From NCBI RefSeq assembly GCF_932526225.1, contig NC_064036.1:10237519-10301518 (forward strand): a DNA stretch of 64,000 nucleotides, in the 5' to 3' direction. Both the position numbers and the translations under genes were made by a program. Below the pieces are notes generated by a model, which was not told the origin of the DNA, made no database searches, and worked only from the letters and a program-made list of their open reading frames with translations. How positions within the stretch are numbered: position 1 is the stretch's first letter; each line of letters begins with the position of its first letter. Positions 35,301 through 46,507 of the stretch are shown piece by piece. Origin of the DNA: Nematostella vectensis (Eukaryota; Cnidaria; Anthozoa; Actiniaria; Edwardsiidae).

Positions 35301-38300
35301 TATCCTTTTTCCAGTTACAATCGCCATGCCCGCTTTAGAAATCGGCTAACAAAAGACGCCAAGCGATAGTCGTAGACGCAGAAGATATTCTCATGTCGAA
35401 AAGCTTAAGCCGTCGATATAAACGAGTACAACGAGCTACTTTGCGTATAATTAATTGCTATTAAATAAAACAACTCACTCTCGTGATAAGTCAAATACCT
35501 AGTTTTAAAATCAAGCAATAAACAAAAATATTATCACGATAACTTTTAGATTCCATTTTAATTAAGCTTCCGTAAGCGACCAACACCTATTGTTCAAGTT
35601 TTTGGCGCCCAGTGGTCGCTTATGAGAGCAAGCTCTCGTAAGAGACCAGCTCCGTTAACGACCACAATTTTCAGTTCCCAAGGTGGTCGCTTACGAGAAC
35701 TTCAACTGTATTTGCTCTTATAGTTTCCACTTCCGATTACAGGTATCAGGTGCCCAGAATTGGGAGCCCCCGAGCATGGTCACATGAGGAGCAGCGGGTT
35801 CTCTTTCAAAGACACGCTCCAGTTTAAGTGTGACCCAGGCTACCGTATTCGCGGCTCGGCTGTGAGAGAATGCCTCAACTCAGGAGGCTGGAGCGGAGTG
35901 AGGACAAGCTGTCAACGTGAGTGACGTCATAGTACCTAGCCAATCAGACGTAGGTTTCTACTATTAAACAAGGACCCGCACTATAAAAGGGCTTAGCTCC
36001 GCCCCCTCGGCTGAATAAAATTCAAATTTCATGATGACAACACGCCGTAACATTGCGTCGGTAGTGAGACTTTTTAGATGTGTTATAGTTAATAATTTGA
36101 ACTAATTTTTACTGTACATTCCTGTTCTTTTGGTGGGTTATTCATTGTTAGTAGTCAAAAGAGAAAATAAACGTGCGAAAGAGAAGAAAAGCGCTTCAAA
36201 AGTTGAGTTTGGGTTTCGCTCGTCGTGGGTAAACAAGACACGCTTGACTGAACTCCGGAGCTCTGCACCGCGTAGCAGTAAACTGACAACTCGCCTTTCG
36301 TGGACCTGGTCCAGGCCTTTTTATAGTGCGGGTCCTTGTTTAAGGCAAAGGTCCAGTTTTGAATTCCACTGTGCATCTACTAAAGACGCATAGATATATA
36401 GCGAAAGCCTCGGTGTGTAGCAAGCCCAAGCAATACCAAAGACATAAAGGCAAATACCAGCAAGACCATAAAAATTTACAAGTTCTTAGAATTTCTTTGC
36501 AATGCTTTCTATAAGCTTCAAGAAATTCACAAGTTCTTGGAATGTTTTGCTATAAGCTTCAGGGAATTCAAAAGTTCTTGGAATGCTTTGCTATAAGCTT
36601 CAGGGAATTCACAAGTTCTTGGAATGCTTTGCTATAAGCTTCAGGGAATTCACAAGTTCTTGGAATGCTTTGCTATAAGCTGCAGGGGTTTCTCCCTGAT
36701 GTACGCATGATACTTGCCGCAAACCGAGCTTGACGCTGTATTTATGCGCCCACAGTCCACATGTCAAGCGGGCATAATGGAAATTAGACTTATTGACGCC
36801 TTTTGTCCTTTGGTACGTGGGTATATATATTCGTTGGTATTTTTATTATTCGAAAATAAACTACACAAATTGTCATTCAAGTCAGATAAACGGATTTAAC
36901 ATCTAGCCCATCTACTGATAACTGGTTTCTTTTCCTTTCCTTCACGCAGCTATTTCGTGCGGAAATCCTGGTGAACCTTCACACGGGTCAGCGGTCTCTC
37001 GCCAATACACCTACAAGGCCACAACTAACTACAAGTGCAATCACATGTTCAGTCTCCATGGCGACCAGACACGCACATGTCAGGCTGACGGCTCGTGGTC
37101 AGGAACCGTGCCGAAATGCATTCCGGGTAGGTGTTACTGCTTAGTCAAACTGCTGGCTGGATCTCACAAGGTTTTCCTTGCGATAAGACTGATTTCCTTT
37201 CAGATCAGAACGTAGCTTATACAAAATAAACTCGACTTGCATTTGGGAAGGGGGGAGGAGGAGATGAGGGTAGTAAAGATTGTTAGAACAATCAATACCA
37301 AGCATCTGTGTAAACCTGTCTGTCTCTGTCATGTGAGTCGCTTGAGCTCCACTGAGACAGTGATTGGAGCTGTAAAGTAAACATGAAAAGCAGAGCCGTA
37401 GCAGGTCACGTAATATTGGGGGGGGGGGCACAATACAGAAATTATTTTTTTAGCGGTCACGGTAACAAATCCTGCATTCTGATTGGCTAATAGAGCGTTC
37501 CGGAGATTCCTATATCTGCCCTAGGTCCGAGAATCGATATTTTGCGCGCGCTGCTCGCTCAAAGTATGTTTTCGTTGAAGCAGTATTTTCAAGACCTCGG
37601 TCACGGTATTTCACGATACGGACCTCCCACCCGGCAAATAACCCCTATATATTTGGGGGGGGGGGGGCAGAGCCACACCCCTTCTTGTCATTTTCTTATA
37701 ATATTGGGGGGCACATGCCCCCAGAACCCCACCCCCTACTACTGCCCTGAAAAGGCTTCCATGTTACATTTCCTAACCTACCTGTTCGCTTGACAGTTTG
37801 TGGAAGGACGCGGTTTAACAGTACTCGCAGGCAGCAGTGCCGGCAAAGGATTGTGGGCGGGCACGATACCGTGAAGGGGGCGTACCCGTGGCACGTGCTC
37901 ATTAGAAAGGGTGGTCACGTGGCCTGTGGTGGCTCGCTCATTAGCGAGAAGTGGGTGCTAACTGGTATGTGTGCGCCGTGCGTAAAAATGCTTACGGGCG
38001 GCGCGGTTTCTATTGAACCATTTACAATATAATTACGTATTTAAACTTATTTCTAAAAATATGGCAAAAAATCATTTAAACTTTTCTCAAACATTTTCGA
38101 GCACATCCAGGGTGGGACTTGGATGAATTGTGATATTCATGTCCCCTAAATTTCATGCTGGACTTTTTGTCGATGAAAAGAAGTTCAGACGGGACATGAC
38201 TAGCCATTTTGAAGATCGAGATTCTTATTTTGTTTCAGCGGCGCACTGCGTTACCCACAGGAACGGGAACATCCTTCCGCGCAGTCGCTTTCAGGTTCAG

Positions 38301-41300
38301 CTGGGCCTATACAGAACAACATTACCCAACGAACCTCAAGTACAGCTGCGTAACATTTCCGAAATCCGAACTCATCCACAATTCGACCATGTTCTCTTCG
38401 ATGCCGACCTTGCCTTGATAAAGTTGGACGGGGAGGCGATTATCAGCGAGTATGTGAGACCTATTTGCCTGCCTGAAACTGACGAGTAAGTACTTTCTTT
38501 TGCTGTGAAAATGATTTCATGAGCAGATTACGGTAGGGTAGTTGCCAAATATACGTGCGCTGCCGATATATAATAGCGCTTGATCCTGGAGCATGATTTT
38601 ATGATTAAAAAACACATACACTTCGCGATTACAGTTACACTTTTGGTATTGAAGCCGCATTGTCACCAGTTTACTTCCGGTCGATTACCTAACAATATCC
38701 GATGTTTTTAACGGAAAACGCGAAAATTATTTCAAAATATTGAAAGCAGTGTGTCTATTGGAAGTTTCTTTGAGGATATGATTGATAATTTAGAGCGAAT
38801 GGCCTGTTAAATATCTCTGATTCTTATAGATTCTTTTGTCTTTTAACGGTTGAGGTTTCCGTCGGACCTCCGGAAGTAAACTGGTGACAATGCGGCTTTA
38901 ATACTCGGGTTTTACCTTGCTTACCCTTACCTGGTCCCAGTGCCTCGAACGTAGCTAACTAGAGTTTAGGCGTTGCAAGCTTCTCAAAGCGCCTGTCTGT
39001 AACCGAGCGTCGTTCAAGGCTACTAGACCAGGGTATGCTTGAGCGTGCCTTGGTACTCAAGGCTACTAGACCAGGGTATGCTTGCGCGTGCCTTGGAGCT
39101 CAAGGCTACTAGACTAAGGTATGCATGCGCGTGCCTTGGTACTCAAGGCTCCTAGACCAGGGTATGCTTGGCGTGCCTTGGTACTCAAGGCTCCTAGACC
39201 AGGGTATGCTTGCGCGTGCCTTGGTACTCATGGCTTCTAGACCAGGGTATGCTTGCGCGTGCCTTGGTACTCATGGCTTCTAGACCAGGGTATGCTTGCG
39301 CGTGCCTTGGTACTCAAGGCTACTAGACCAGGGTATGCCTGCGCGTGCCTTGGTACTCAAGGCTACTAGACCAGGGTATGCTTGGCGTGCCTTGGTACTC
39401 AAGGCTCCTACACCAGGGTATGCGTGCGCGAGCCTTGGTACTCAAGGCTCCTAGACCATGGTATGCTTGGCGTGCCTTGGTACTCAAGGCTCCTAGACCA
39501 GGGAATGCTTGGCGTGCCTTGGTACTCATGGCTCCTAGACCAGGGTATGCTTGGCGTGCCTTGGTACTCAAGGCTCCTAGACCAGGGTATGCTTGCGTGC
39601 CTTGGTACTCAAGGCTACTAGACCAGGGTATGCCTGCGCGTGCCTTGGTACTCAAGGCTACTAGACCAGGGTATGCTTGAGCGTGCCTTGGTACTCAAGG
39701 CTCCTAGACAAGGGTAGGCTTGCGCCTGCCTTGGTACTCATTCGCTCCTAGACCAGGGTATGCTTGGCGTGCCTTGGTACTCAAGGCTCCTATACCATGG
39801 TATGCTTGGCGTGCCTTGGTACTCAAGGCTCCTAGACCAGGGAAAGCTTGGCGTGCCTTGGTACTCATGGCTCCTAGACCAGGGTATGCTTGGCGTGCCG
39901 TGGTACTCAAGGCTCCTAGACAAGGGTAGGCTTGCGCCTGCCTTGGAACTCATTCGCTCCTAGACCAGGGTATGCTTGGCGTGCCTTGGTACTCAAGACT
40001 CCTAGACCAGGGTATGCTTGCGCGTGTCTTGGTACTTAAGGCTCCTAGACAAGGGTATGTTTGCGCCTGCCTTGGTACTCATTCGCTCCTAGACCAGGGT
40101 ATGCTTGCGCGTGCCCTGGTACTCAAGGCTCCTAGACCAGGGTATGCTCGCGCGTGCCTTGGTACTCAAGGCTCCTAGACCAGGGTATGCTTGGCGTGCC
40201 TTGGTACTCAAGGCTCCTAGACCAGGGTATGCTTGCGCGTGCCTTGGTACTCATGGCTCCTAGACAAGGGTATGCTTGCGCGTGCCTTGGTACTCATGGC
40301 TCCTAGACCAGGGTATGCTTGCGCGTGCCTTGGAACTCAAGACTTCTAGACAAGGGTATGCTTGCGTGCCTTGGTACTCAAGACTCCTAGACCAGGGTAT
40401 GCTTGCGCGTGCCTTGGAACTCAAGGCTCCTAGACCAGGGTATGCTTGGCGTGCCTTGGTACTCAAGACTCCTAGACCAGGGTATGCTTGCGCGTGCCTT
40501 GGTACTCAAGGCTCCTAGACCAGGGTATGCTTGCGCGTGCCTTGGTAGTCGTGGCTCCTAGACCAGGGTATGCTTGCGCGTGTCTTGGTACTCAAGGCTA
40601 CTAGACTAAGGTATGCTTGAGTGCCTTGGTACTCAAGGCTACTAGACCAGGGTATGCCTGCGCGTTCCTTGGTACTCAAGGCTACTAGACCAGGGTATGC
40701 TTGCGCGTGCCTTGGTACTCAAGGCTCCTAGACAAGGGTATGCTTGCGCGTGCCTTGGTACTCATGGCTACTAGACCAGGGTATGCTTGCGCGTGCCTTG
40801 GTACTTAAGGCTACTAGACCAGGGTATGCTTGCGCGTGTCTTGGTAGTCGTGGCTCCTAGACCAGGGTATGCTTGCGCGTGCCTTGGTACTCATGGCTCC
40901 TAGACTAAGGTATGCTTGAGTGCCTTGGTACTCAAGGCTACTAGACCAGGGTATGCCTGCGCGTTCCTTGGTACTCAAGGCTACTAGACCAGGGTATGCT
41001 TGCGCGTGCCTTGGTACTCAAGGCTCCTAGACAAGGGTATGCTTGCGCGTGCCTTGGTACTCATGGCTACTAGACCAGGGTATGCTTGCGCGTGCCTTGG
41101 TACTTAAGGCTACTAGACCAGGGTATGCTTGCGCGTGCCTTGGTACTTAAGGCTACTAGACCAGGGTATGCTTGCGTGTGCCTTGGTACTCAAGGCTCCT
41201 AGACCAGGGTATGCTTGGGCGTGCCTTGGTACTTAAGGCAACTAGACCAGGGTATGCTTGCGCGTGCCTTGGTACTCAAGGCTACTAGACAAGGGTATGC

Positions 41301-42830
41301 TTGGCGTGCCTTGGTACTCAATGCTACTAGACCAGGGTATGCTTGCGCGTGCCTTGGTACTCAAGGCTACTAGACCAGGGTATGCTTGGCGTGCCTTGGT
41401 ACTCAAGGCTACTAGACCAGGGTATGCTTGCGCGTGCCTTGGTACTCAAGGCTACTAGACAAGGGTATGCTTGGCGTGCCTTGGTACTCAATGCTACTAG
41501 ACCAGGGTATGCTTGGCGTGCCTTGATACTCAAGGCTACTAGACAAGGGTATGCTTGGCGTGCCTTGGTACTCAATGCTCCTAGACCAGGGTATGCTTGG
41601 GCGTGCCTTGGTACTTAAGGCAACTAGACCAGGGTATGCTTGCGCGTGCCTTGGATAGTCGATGACCCCCCTCTTCGTAAAACACCCCACCTTTCCTTAT
41701 CCTGGGTATTATGATTAGTTTTATTGTGATTGAGATCTGTCTGCTTCTATTGCTATTATTTGTGCGCACTACACCATTTGTTGAAGAATGCTCTGAAGCA
41801 TTTGGACAACATCTGCTCAAGTTTATACCGGGGAATTTGCCGGGTTATCGTAGTGTAAGCAAAGACAGACGTGTTTTGACTAGTAAGTGAGCTGTTAGCA
41901 TTCACAAAGCCTCCACATGCTCGACCTACTTGATCTTGTAATGTGTTCAACTGCACGCTCTGCTCGTAGAATTGAACCGAGTCGACAACAGTGATCATAA
42001 ACAATAGTTAAAAATGATTAGAAAAAAGTTAACTTTGCGGCTATAAAATCCTTAAATATTTAGATCATTACAAGCTATTGAAAGATGGGCCGAGAGTAGA
42101 CACTCATTTGAAGCTCAGTGCTAAAAAGGAAGAAATTTAGATATCTTTAAAAAATTGCGGCGTTAACATATCTATAACACTAGTGGAATCCAGAGTCTTA
42201 TATCTTATATTCAGTATCCCTGAATATCCGACTCCTCTGTGGGCTCAATTAACAGCCGTTATGTGACCCCGCACGTGGGTGGGGGATCATATGACTGCAA
42301 CGCCCGACATCGTCTGGGAATATAGCCTAAATCCTAATCTGCTTAAGACTCCTATCGAAAACGGGTAAACCCATATATTCCCTTTCCGTGATCAATTTTG
42401 ATCGTAGCTCATCTATTTTTTTTTTTTCAGCCAAGCGTCGTTGATATCTCCATCCAAGTTTGGGATGGCTGTAGGGTGGGGAAAGACGGTAGGGCGACAG
42501 GGGGACGTATCCGTCAAAAACCTTGCAGACGCTTTAAAAGAGACATGTATGCCAATCGTCAATAGCCACGTATGCAACCAAGCCTTTCAAGACGAGGGTT
42601 ACAGTGTGACGCCAAATATGTTTTGCGCCGGTCAGGCAAGCGGTGGTAAAGACATTTGTCAAGGCGATTCCGGGGGAGGCTTTGTACTTTATGATTCAGC
42701 AAAACAAAAGTGGTTTCTTGGTGGAGTTGTAAGCTGGGGTAGCAGCCTTGGATGTGGACTACCGAATAAGTATGGTGTTTATGTTCGAGTGACTCAGTTC
42801 TTAGGCTGGATTCGTACGCGAATGATTTGA
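32325..42830 (+). CDS. MASP-type complement serine protease (CUB-EGF-CUB-CCP-CCP-trypsin)
   Basis: Nine exons join in phase: 32325-32681 (CUB1), 33091-33213 (calcium-binding EGF), 33397-33539 and 34085-34286 (CUB2), 35743-35916 (CCP1), 36950-37126 (CCP2), and 37797-37964, 38239-38485 and 42431-42830 (trypsin domain). The 662 residues plus a signal exon match MASP length. Seen directly: EGF CHNYLGGHYCSCRAGY, activation site QRIVGG, catalytic His in TAAHC, Asp in DADLALIKL, Ser in GDSGGG, and Asp six residues before it (trypsin-like specificity). The His-loop cysteines (ACGG, AAHC) are present, the active Ser codon is TCC, and the protease domain is split by introns. These three traits characterise the MASP-1 type, not MASP-2/3/C1r/C1s. 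MASPs are secreted, bind lectin-type recognition proteins through CUB-EGF-CUB, and activate complement; cnidarian MASPs are known. Confidence 0.93.
33925..34031. repeat. Fold-back repeat in a MASP intron
   Basis: GTTCCTGGGTGCGAGCGCAA and the following AAACGGACGCAGGGCAGG are repeated inverted at 33990-34031 (CCTGCCCTGCGTCCG, GCGCTCCCACCCAGGAAC). The arms are about 40 bases, with a short loop of CTTCT-type sequence. It is probably a small fold-back element inserted in the intron that splits CUB2. Confidence 0.85.
34404..34556. repeat. 21-24-bp tandem repeat (GGATCCCACTTGCGTGACACT)
   Basis: About seven copies of a unit like GGATCCCTCTTGCGTGACAC just downstream of the second CUB2 exon. Reading frames through it are chance products. 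Confidence 0.85.
34839..35708. mobile_element. Non-autonomous pogo/Tigger-like element with HIRAN remnant
   Basis: Left end CAGTCGAAGCTCTCTGAGCG and right end complementing to CAGTTGAAGTTCTCGTAAGC, flanked by TA on both sides (34837-34838 and 35709-35710). Subterminal copies of CTCGTAAGCGACCA lie at both ends, probably transposase-binding sites. The termini and layout are those of the complete element at 60229-63152, although the repeat sequence has diverged (AAGCGACCA against AAGCGGTCA). It sits in the MASP intron between CUB2 and CCP1. No transposase is left; the interior keeps a piece of the HIRAN-type accessory gene. Confidence 0.85.
35118..35340 (-). pseudogene. Remnant of the HIRAN-type accessory protein, C-terminal part
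   Basis: The minus-strand translation has GKRINRGAGYGLDIPC, then YTFSGD, then WLKLKLENC. It aligns with GGGYGLEIPC, YIFEGD, WLKRKLVIEE in the 60229 element. The REP...DPNAV HIRAN core is not visible, so this is a truncated copy. It is useful because it shows which frame of the fuller copy is original. Confidence 0.7.
35964..36343. mobile_element. TTAA-flanked inverted-repeat element
   Basis: The ends TTAAACAAGGACCCGCACTA and the exact complement at 36320-36343 form a perfect inverted repeat of about 25 bases ending in TATAAAA. TTAA at both outer ends would fit a piggyBac-like target duplication. The 380-bp interior is non-coding. It lies in the intron between CCP1 and CCP2. A related end (ACAAGGACCCGCGGTATAAA) is found at about 6070-6090. 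Confidence 0.75.
36476..36690. repeat. 41-bp tandem repeat (TTCACAAGTTCTTGGAATGC)
   Basis: Five tandem copies of a 41-base unit containing ACAAGTTCTTGGAATGCTTT and GCTATAAGCTTCAGGGAATT, in the CCP1-CCP2 intron. Confidence 0.9.
37388..37760. repeat. GCCGTAGCAGG/poly-G element, probably with a nested insertion
   Basis: AGAGCCGTAGCAGGTCACGT with AATATT and a G run at 37388-37430, and AATATTGGGGGGCACATGCC with CCCCACCCCCTACTACTGCC at 37700-37755, match the two halves of the 14822-14996 element. The intervening 200 bases contain GCGGTCACGGTAAC and an inverted-looking CTCGGTCACGGTATTTC, suggesting a nested insertion. It lies in the intron before the first protease exon. Confidence 0.5.
38651..38901. 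mobile_element. MITE family A, copy 2
   Basis: Starts GAAGCCGCATTGTCACCAGT and ends CTGGTGACAATGCGGCTTTA. This is the best preserved inverted repeat of the family (GCCGCATTGTCACCAGTTTA in both arms, followed by CTTCCGG). It lies in the MASP intron after the catalytic His/Asp exon. Confidence 0.9.
39030..41665. repeat. 42-43-bp minisatellite in a MASP intron
   Basis: About 60 copies of a unit made of GGTATGCTTGCGCGTGCCTT, then GGTACTCAAGGCTCCTAGAC, then CAG. Variants GCTTGGCGTGCC (one base shorter), AAGGCTACTAG and CTCATGGCT alternate in blocks. It lies in the 3.9-kb intron separating the His/Asp exon from the Ser exon. Runs of 42-base units keep frame and give spurious open frames on both strands. 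Confidence 0.95.
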
Positions 42831-42991
42831 GTTGGCATTTCTCTACCGTCTGTATAGAAATAGAACATACTATTTAAAAGTATCGATGGTGTCATCCCTA
42901 CATCTCACGATGCACAGTTTGGCTATCATATGGAATTCGAGTTTCAAGGATTACAGTATAGGCCAGCGCCAGGCAATTAGCATCTTACACT

Positions 42992-43260
42992 TATGAGATT
43001 CCAGGAACACGCGTATACAGCTACCATATGTGGATACGAGATTCCAGGAACACGAGTATACAGCTACCATATGTGGATATGAGATTCCGGGAACTTGAGT
43101 ATACAGCTACCATATGTGGATACGATATTCCAGGAACACGACTATACAGCTACCATATGTGGATATGAGATTCCGGGAACTTGAGTATCCAGCTACCATA
43201 TGTGGATACGAGATTCCAGGAATACGAGTATATGGCTACCATTTGTGGATATGAGATTTA
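42992..43260. repeat. 43-bp tandem repeat after the MASP gene
   Basis: About six copies of a unit with GAGATTCCAGGAACACGAGT, then ATACAGCTACCATATGTGGA, starting 160 bases after the protease stop codon, so probably in its 3' UTR. A two-copy repeat with GGCAAAACCATGCAGGG follows at 43300-43440. Confidence 0.88.
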
Positions 43261-44735
43261 CTGAATTAACTGTCAGAGACATCCATTGTACACATGAACA
43301 CATTATATGGCAAAACCATGCAGGGCAATGAATTTTTCTGGATTTCTCCGATATCCCATGATACCCATCCATTATGGGTTATGTATCACATGAGAGGTAA
43401 TCTGGAATGTACACAGTATCTGGCAAAACCATGCAGGGTGGTTTTAAATATTAATAAAACTCGAGGTTATAAATTAATGCTGCCACCAGCATCACGGCAT
43501 TTATCCTTGGTCCGCTTCATTCGAAGAACTCCTAATTTCAAGTTGATTCTACTCTGCTTCGCCACCTCTAACAATCTTGAGTTTTGTAGATACCGAAGCC
43601 AGTGTAGTACAGAAAGCCTATTAGGAGAACCTCTATCATTTTAAAAACTTTTGCCAGTTTTGAATGCGACGTAGTTTACTGAAGGCGTGGTCATTAGGAG
43701 GAGCATAGGGTTAAATAGGGGTGTAAATCCGGCTATTCTTCTGAAAACGAAACAACGCTTTTTGGTAGCTGACGGGAGAGGAGGCCGTTGAGCCTCATGC
43801 CCCGCCAGTATATTTTTTTATCATGGCCATACAAGTTTCTATATTATTATCATTTTCTTGAAAGGTTGGAAATATCCTTGACCTTTTTCTTGGCTTTCAT
43901 TAACTTGCATTGGAAGTCACAAAGTATACTTTGTCCATAGTGTAAAGATTTTATATAACTTTTTCAAAAGAAATAAGTGAATTGTAATTATAAGAGTATA
44001 TGCTAACGTTAGAGATAGATACCAGGAAGATTTGAAATCGTAGTAACTCTTCGCTTACCCCCTCTCGACAGTTTTACATCCCCTTAGAGGCCACTATTCT
44101 ATTACTAGCTACTTCAACGTGCAACTTCCTGAAGAACAAATAAAAGACTCGAAACAGGTAAGTATTGTCTCGGGGTTCCCGTGTACGAAAAAAATCACCA
44201 AAGCACAGGAATCACATAACCCCCTAAGTCATATTATTGTCCCTCTTTGCTAAGGTGTTGTCTTTTGAGGAGGCACAGTGATTCGTTAGGAAGGATAGGC
44301 ATAGGCCACATTTACATCAACATCCGTATTTTGCGAGGGGGGGGGGGGTTGATAGGGAGTGGAGCAATCCGCCACTCTACTATTCCATTGTATTGCCAGG
44401 AGTTAGGCTGCTGTTAGAATAAACCAAATACTAGAATTAGTTCGGCTGATAAAAACATTGTATTCATGAAGTATGGTCCATGTGTATCTTTCCGGGAAAG
44501 CTTGTGGTAGCTTTAAAAAGCAAAACTTGTATTTTAACGTTATTAAAACGTAATTAAACGAGTGTTCAGAATCTAGGCAGGACTGTTATTTGGACATTTC
44601 GTTTTGTTGTAGGAATTCCATGACATTGTTTATTTGTTATTAAAAAATATATATTTTAATTGTTTCAGTTTCAATCTTAATGCTCTGCCAAGATAAGTAA
44701 ATATACAAAAAAAAGGGAGACTAAAACAGTACATT

Positions 44736-45793
44736 CAAGAGAGCATAAGATAAGAGAGGGACACTTTGGTATTACCCGGGCGCCATGTCGAGTCCGAATC
44801 CGGCTATTTTTGGTAACCACCACCCCACCACTGCGCGTGAGGATTTGCTTCTTTTATTTTGTCCTACTCCCCCGCGGGTTGTGTGTTGTTGTTTTGCCAA
44901 CTCGATAGGAATGAAAAGAGATCATGTAAAATAACTCGGAAAAGAAAACAAGTCTAACTTAAGTTACCAAGATTGGCAAATATCCTCACAGAAAGCTAAA
45001 TTCCTAAATAGTTTGACTGTTTTGTTTGTCTGAGCGGCGAAGTCAAATTAGAAAGAAAAAACCGACGAGAGATAAAATGGCTGTGATACTGCGTTTGATT
45101 CAAATCCCGACTCCAGCACTCCAGCTTGTATAATAACAACATAATAATATAACATATAATAATAACAACATCATAGAAATACAGTAATATCTCCCTCTTT
45201 ATTTCCCCATTTTTACAAAAGCTCAGATACTTCAGCTTGCTGGCTTTGATCATCACAAAAATACATTCCCTCGCTACAAGGATAACTTTTATGAAATGTA
45301 TTTTTCTTGGATTCCTTCTCAATTCATAGGAATACTCACAAAAATCAATATTATATCTAATGTCTAACTTACAGATTTCGTTTGACCATTAGGAAGATAA
45401 TGAATGTTGAGAAACCAGGAAGAAGCAGTAAGTTAGAGCAAAATCGGTGATTGAAGCACGAGGTTTTCCGCTCTTGATTTTGAATGAAGTCTCGTTTTGG
45501 AAATCTTGCAATCCTCGAAGTACTACATCCCCTTAATAAAACTGCAACTACCCGTATCCTTGATGCATGAATAACATTTTCGATGGTATTTGTGCAAATA
45601 GGGTTTTTTTTTCGGTTTCCTGTCACAAAAAGCGGCAAACAACAAGATGTAAATGCCAAAGCGCGGGGGTAGGGTGAGTAAAAATGCTCACGCTCAGTGG
45701 TGGGGTGGTGGTTACTAAAAATAGCCGGATTCGGACCCGACATGGCGCGCGGGTAATGCCAAAGTGTCCCTCTCTTATCTTGGTGCTCTCTTG
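44736..45793. mobile_element. 1058-bp inverted-repeat DNA transposon with 7-bp target duplication
   Basis: The left end CAAGAGAGCATAAGATAAGA and the complement of the right end CAAGAGAGCACCAAGATAAG begin terminal inverted repeats of about 95 bases, continuing through GAGGGACACTTTGG and CCGGATT/AATCCGG. The flanks both read GTACATT (44729-44735 and 45794-45800). The interior has no intact transposase. Target length and ends suggest a hAT-like or P-like superfamily, but this is not resolved. Confidence 0.9.
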
Positions 45794-46141
45794 GTACATT
45801 ATAATAATTTGAACCTCTATTTCGAGACTAAGGTCTTAAATGAAAGTAGTGAACTGGCACTAGCGGTGTGTGCCGGAAGGCTGTTCCAATCTGGAATAGT
45901 GTTTGGTAAAAATGAAAACATCTGTGCGGGGGGGAAGAACATTAAGTGTTTATTATTAAGTGTTTATTTAATGGGTCTTTTGAACAAAGCTTATTTAGTG
46001 CTTTTTCTTATCCATATGCGTTCCTAGTCTTGCATTTCTTTTTTTTATTGACACTATCCGTTATTCTTTTATATTTGGTCTTCCTGTGGCAAAACCGAAT
46101 GACAAGAGAGCAAAACATAGTTCAGAATGTTTTTAAAAAAG

Positions 46142-46507
46142 CATACCTGTCAACCTCCGAAAATCTCAAGGCTTGAGATTTTTTGGGGGGGTGTGGGGTG
46201 GGGTACTTTCATTTGTAATTTCATTTTTGAGGGATGGGTTTAACTTTGCAGGCGTTTGACGTATAGAAAGCTCTCACGAGCAAATTCACTTATAGATCGC
46301 ACAAGGGTGCGCTACGCAAGTGAATTATCGTTTCAAATATTTTAATAGAATAGGCAAAATGACGATTTTCTATAGAAAAATTTTTTGGAAGCGATAAAAA
46401 TCGCTAAAAAGCGGGAGATTTGGTGCACGCGGGAGAGCAGGAGAAGGGGTCCAAAATCTTGAGACTCCCGCCTAATACGGGAGAGTTGACAGGTATGAAA
46501 AAGGTAA
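46142..46507. mobile_element. MITE with CATACCTGTCAAC ends
   Basis: Begins CATACCTGTCAACCTCCGAA and ends GGGAGAGTTGACAGGTATG, inverted. Next to the right end, GAGACTCCCGCC matches fragments at 46790-46840 and 55795-55860 (CATACCTGTCAACACTCCG, GGCGGGAGTCTCAAGATTTT). This is a dispersed non-coding element family. Confidence 0.8.

Noticed and set aside
39323-41690. Overlapping 70-110-codon frames with TKARQAYPGLGA or RPGYAWRALVLKA repeats
   Set aside because: Frames of the 42-43-bp intronic minisatellite on both strands, with no independent support.
45060-45120. Possible tRNA B-box (GATTCAAATCC) inside the 1058-bp element
   Set aside because: No matching A-box or cloverleaf could be folded around it; probably chance.
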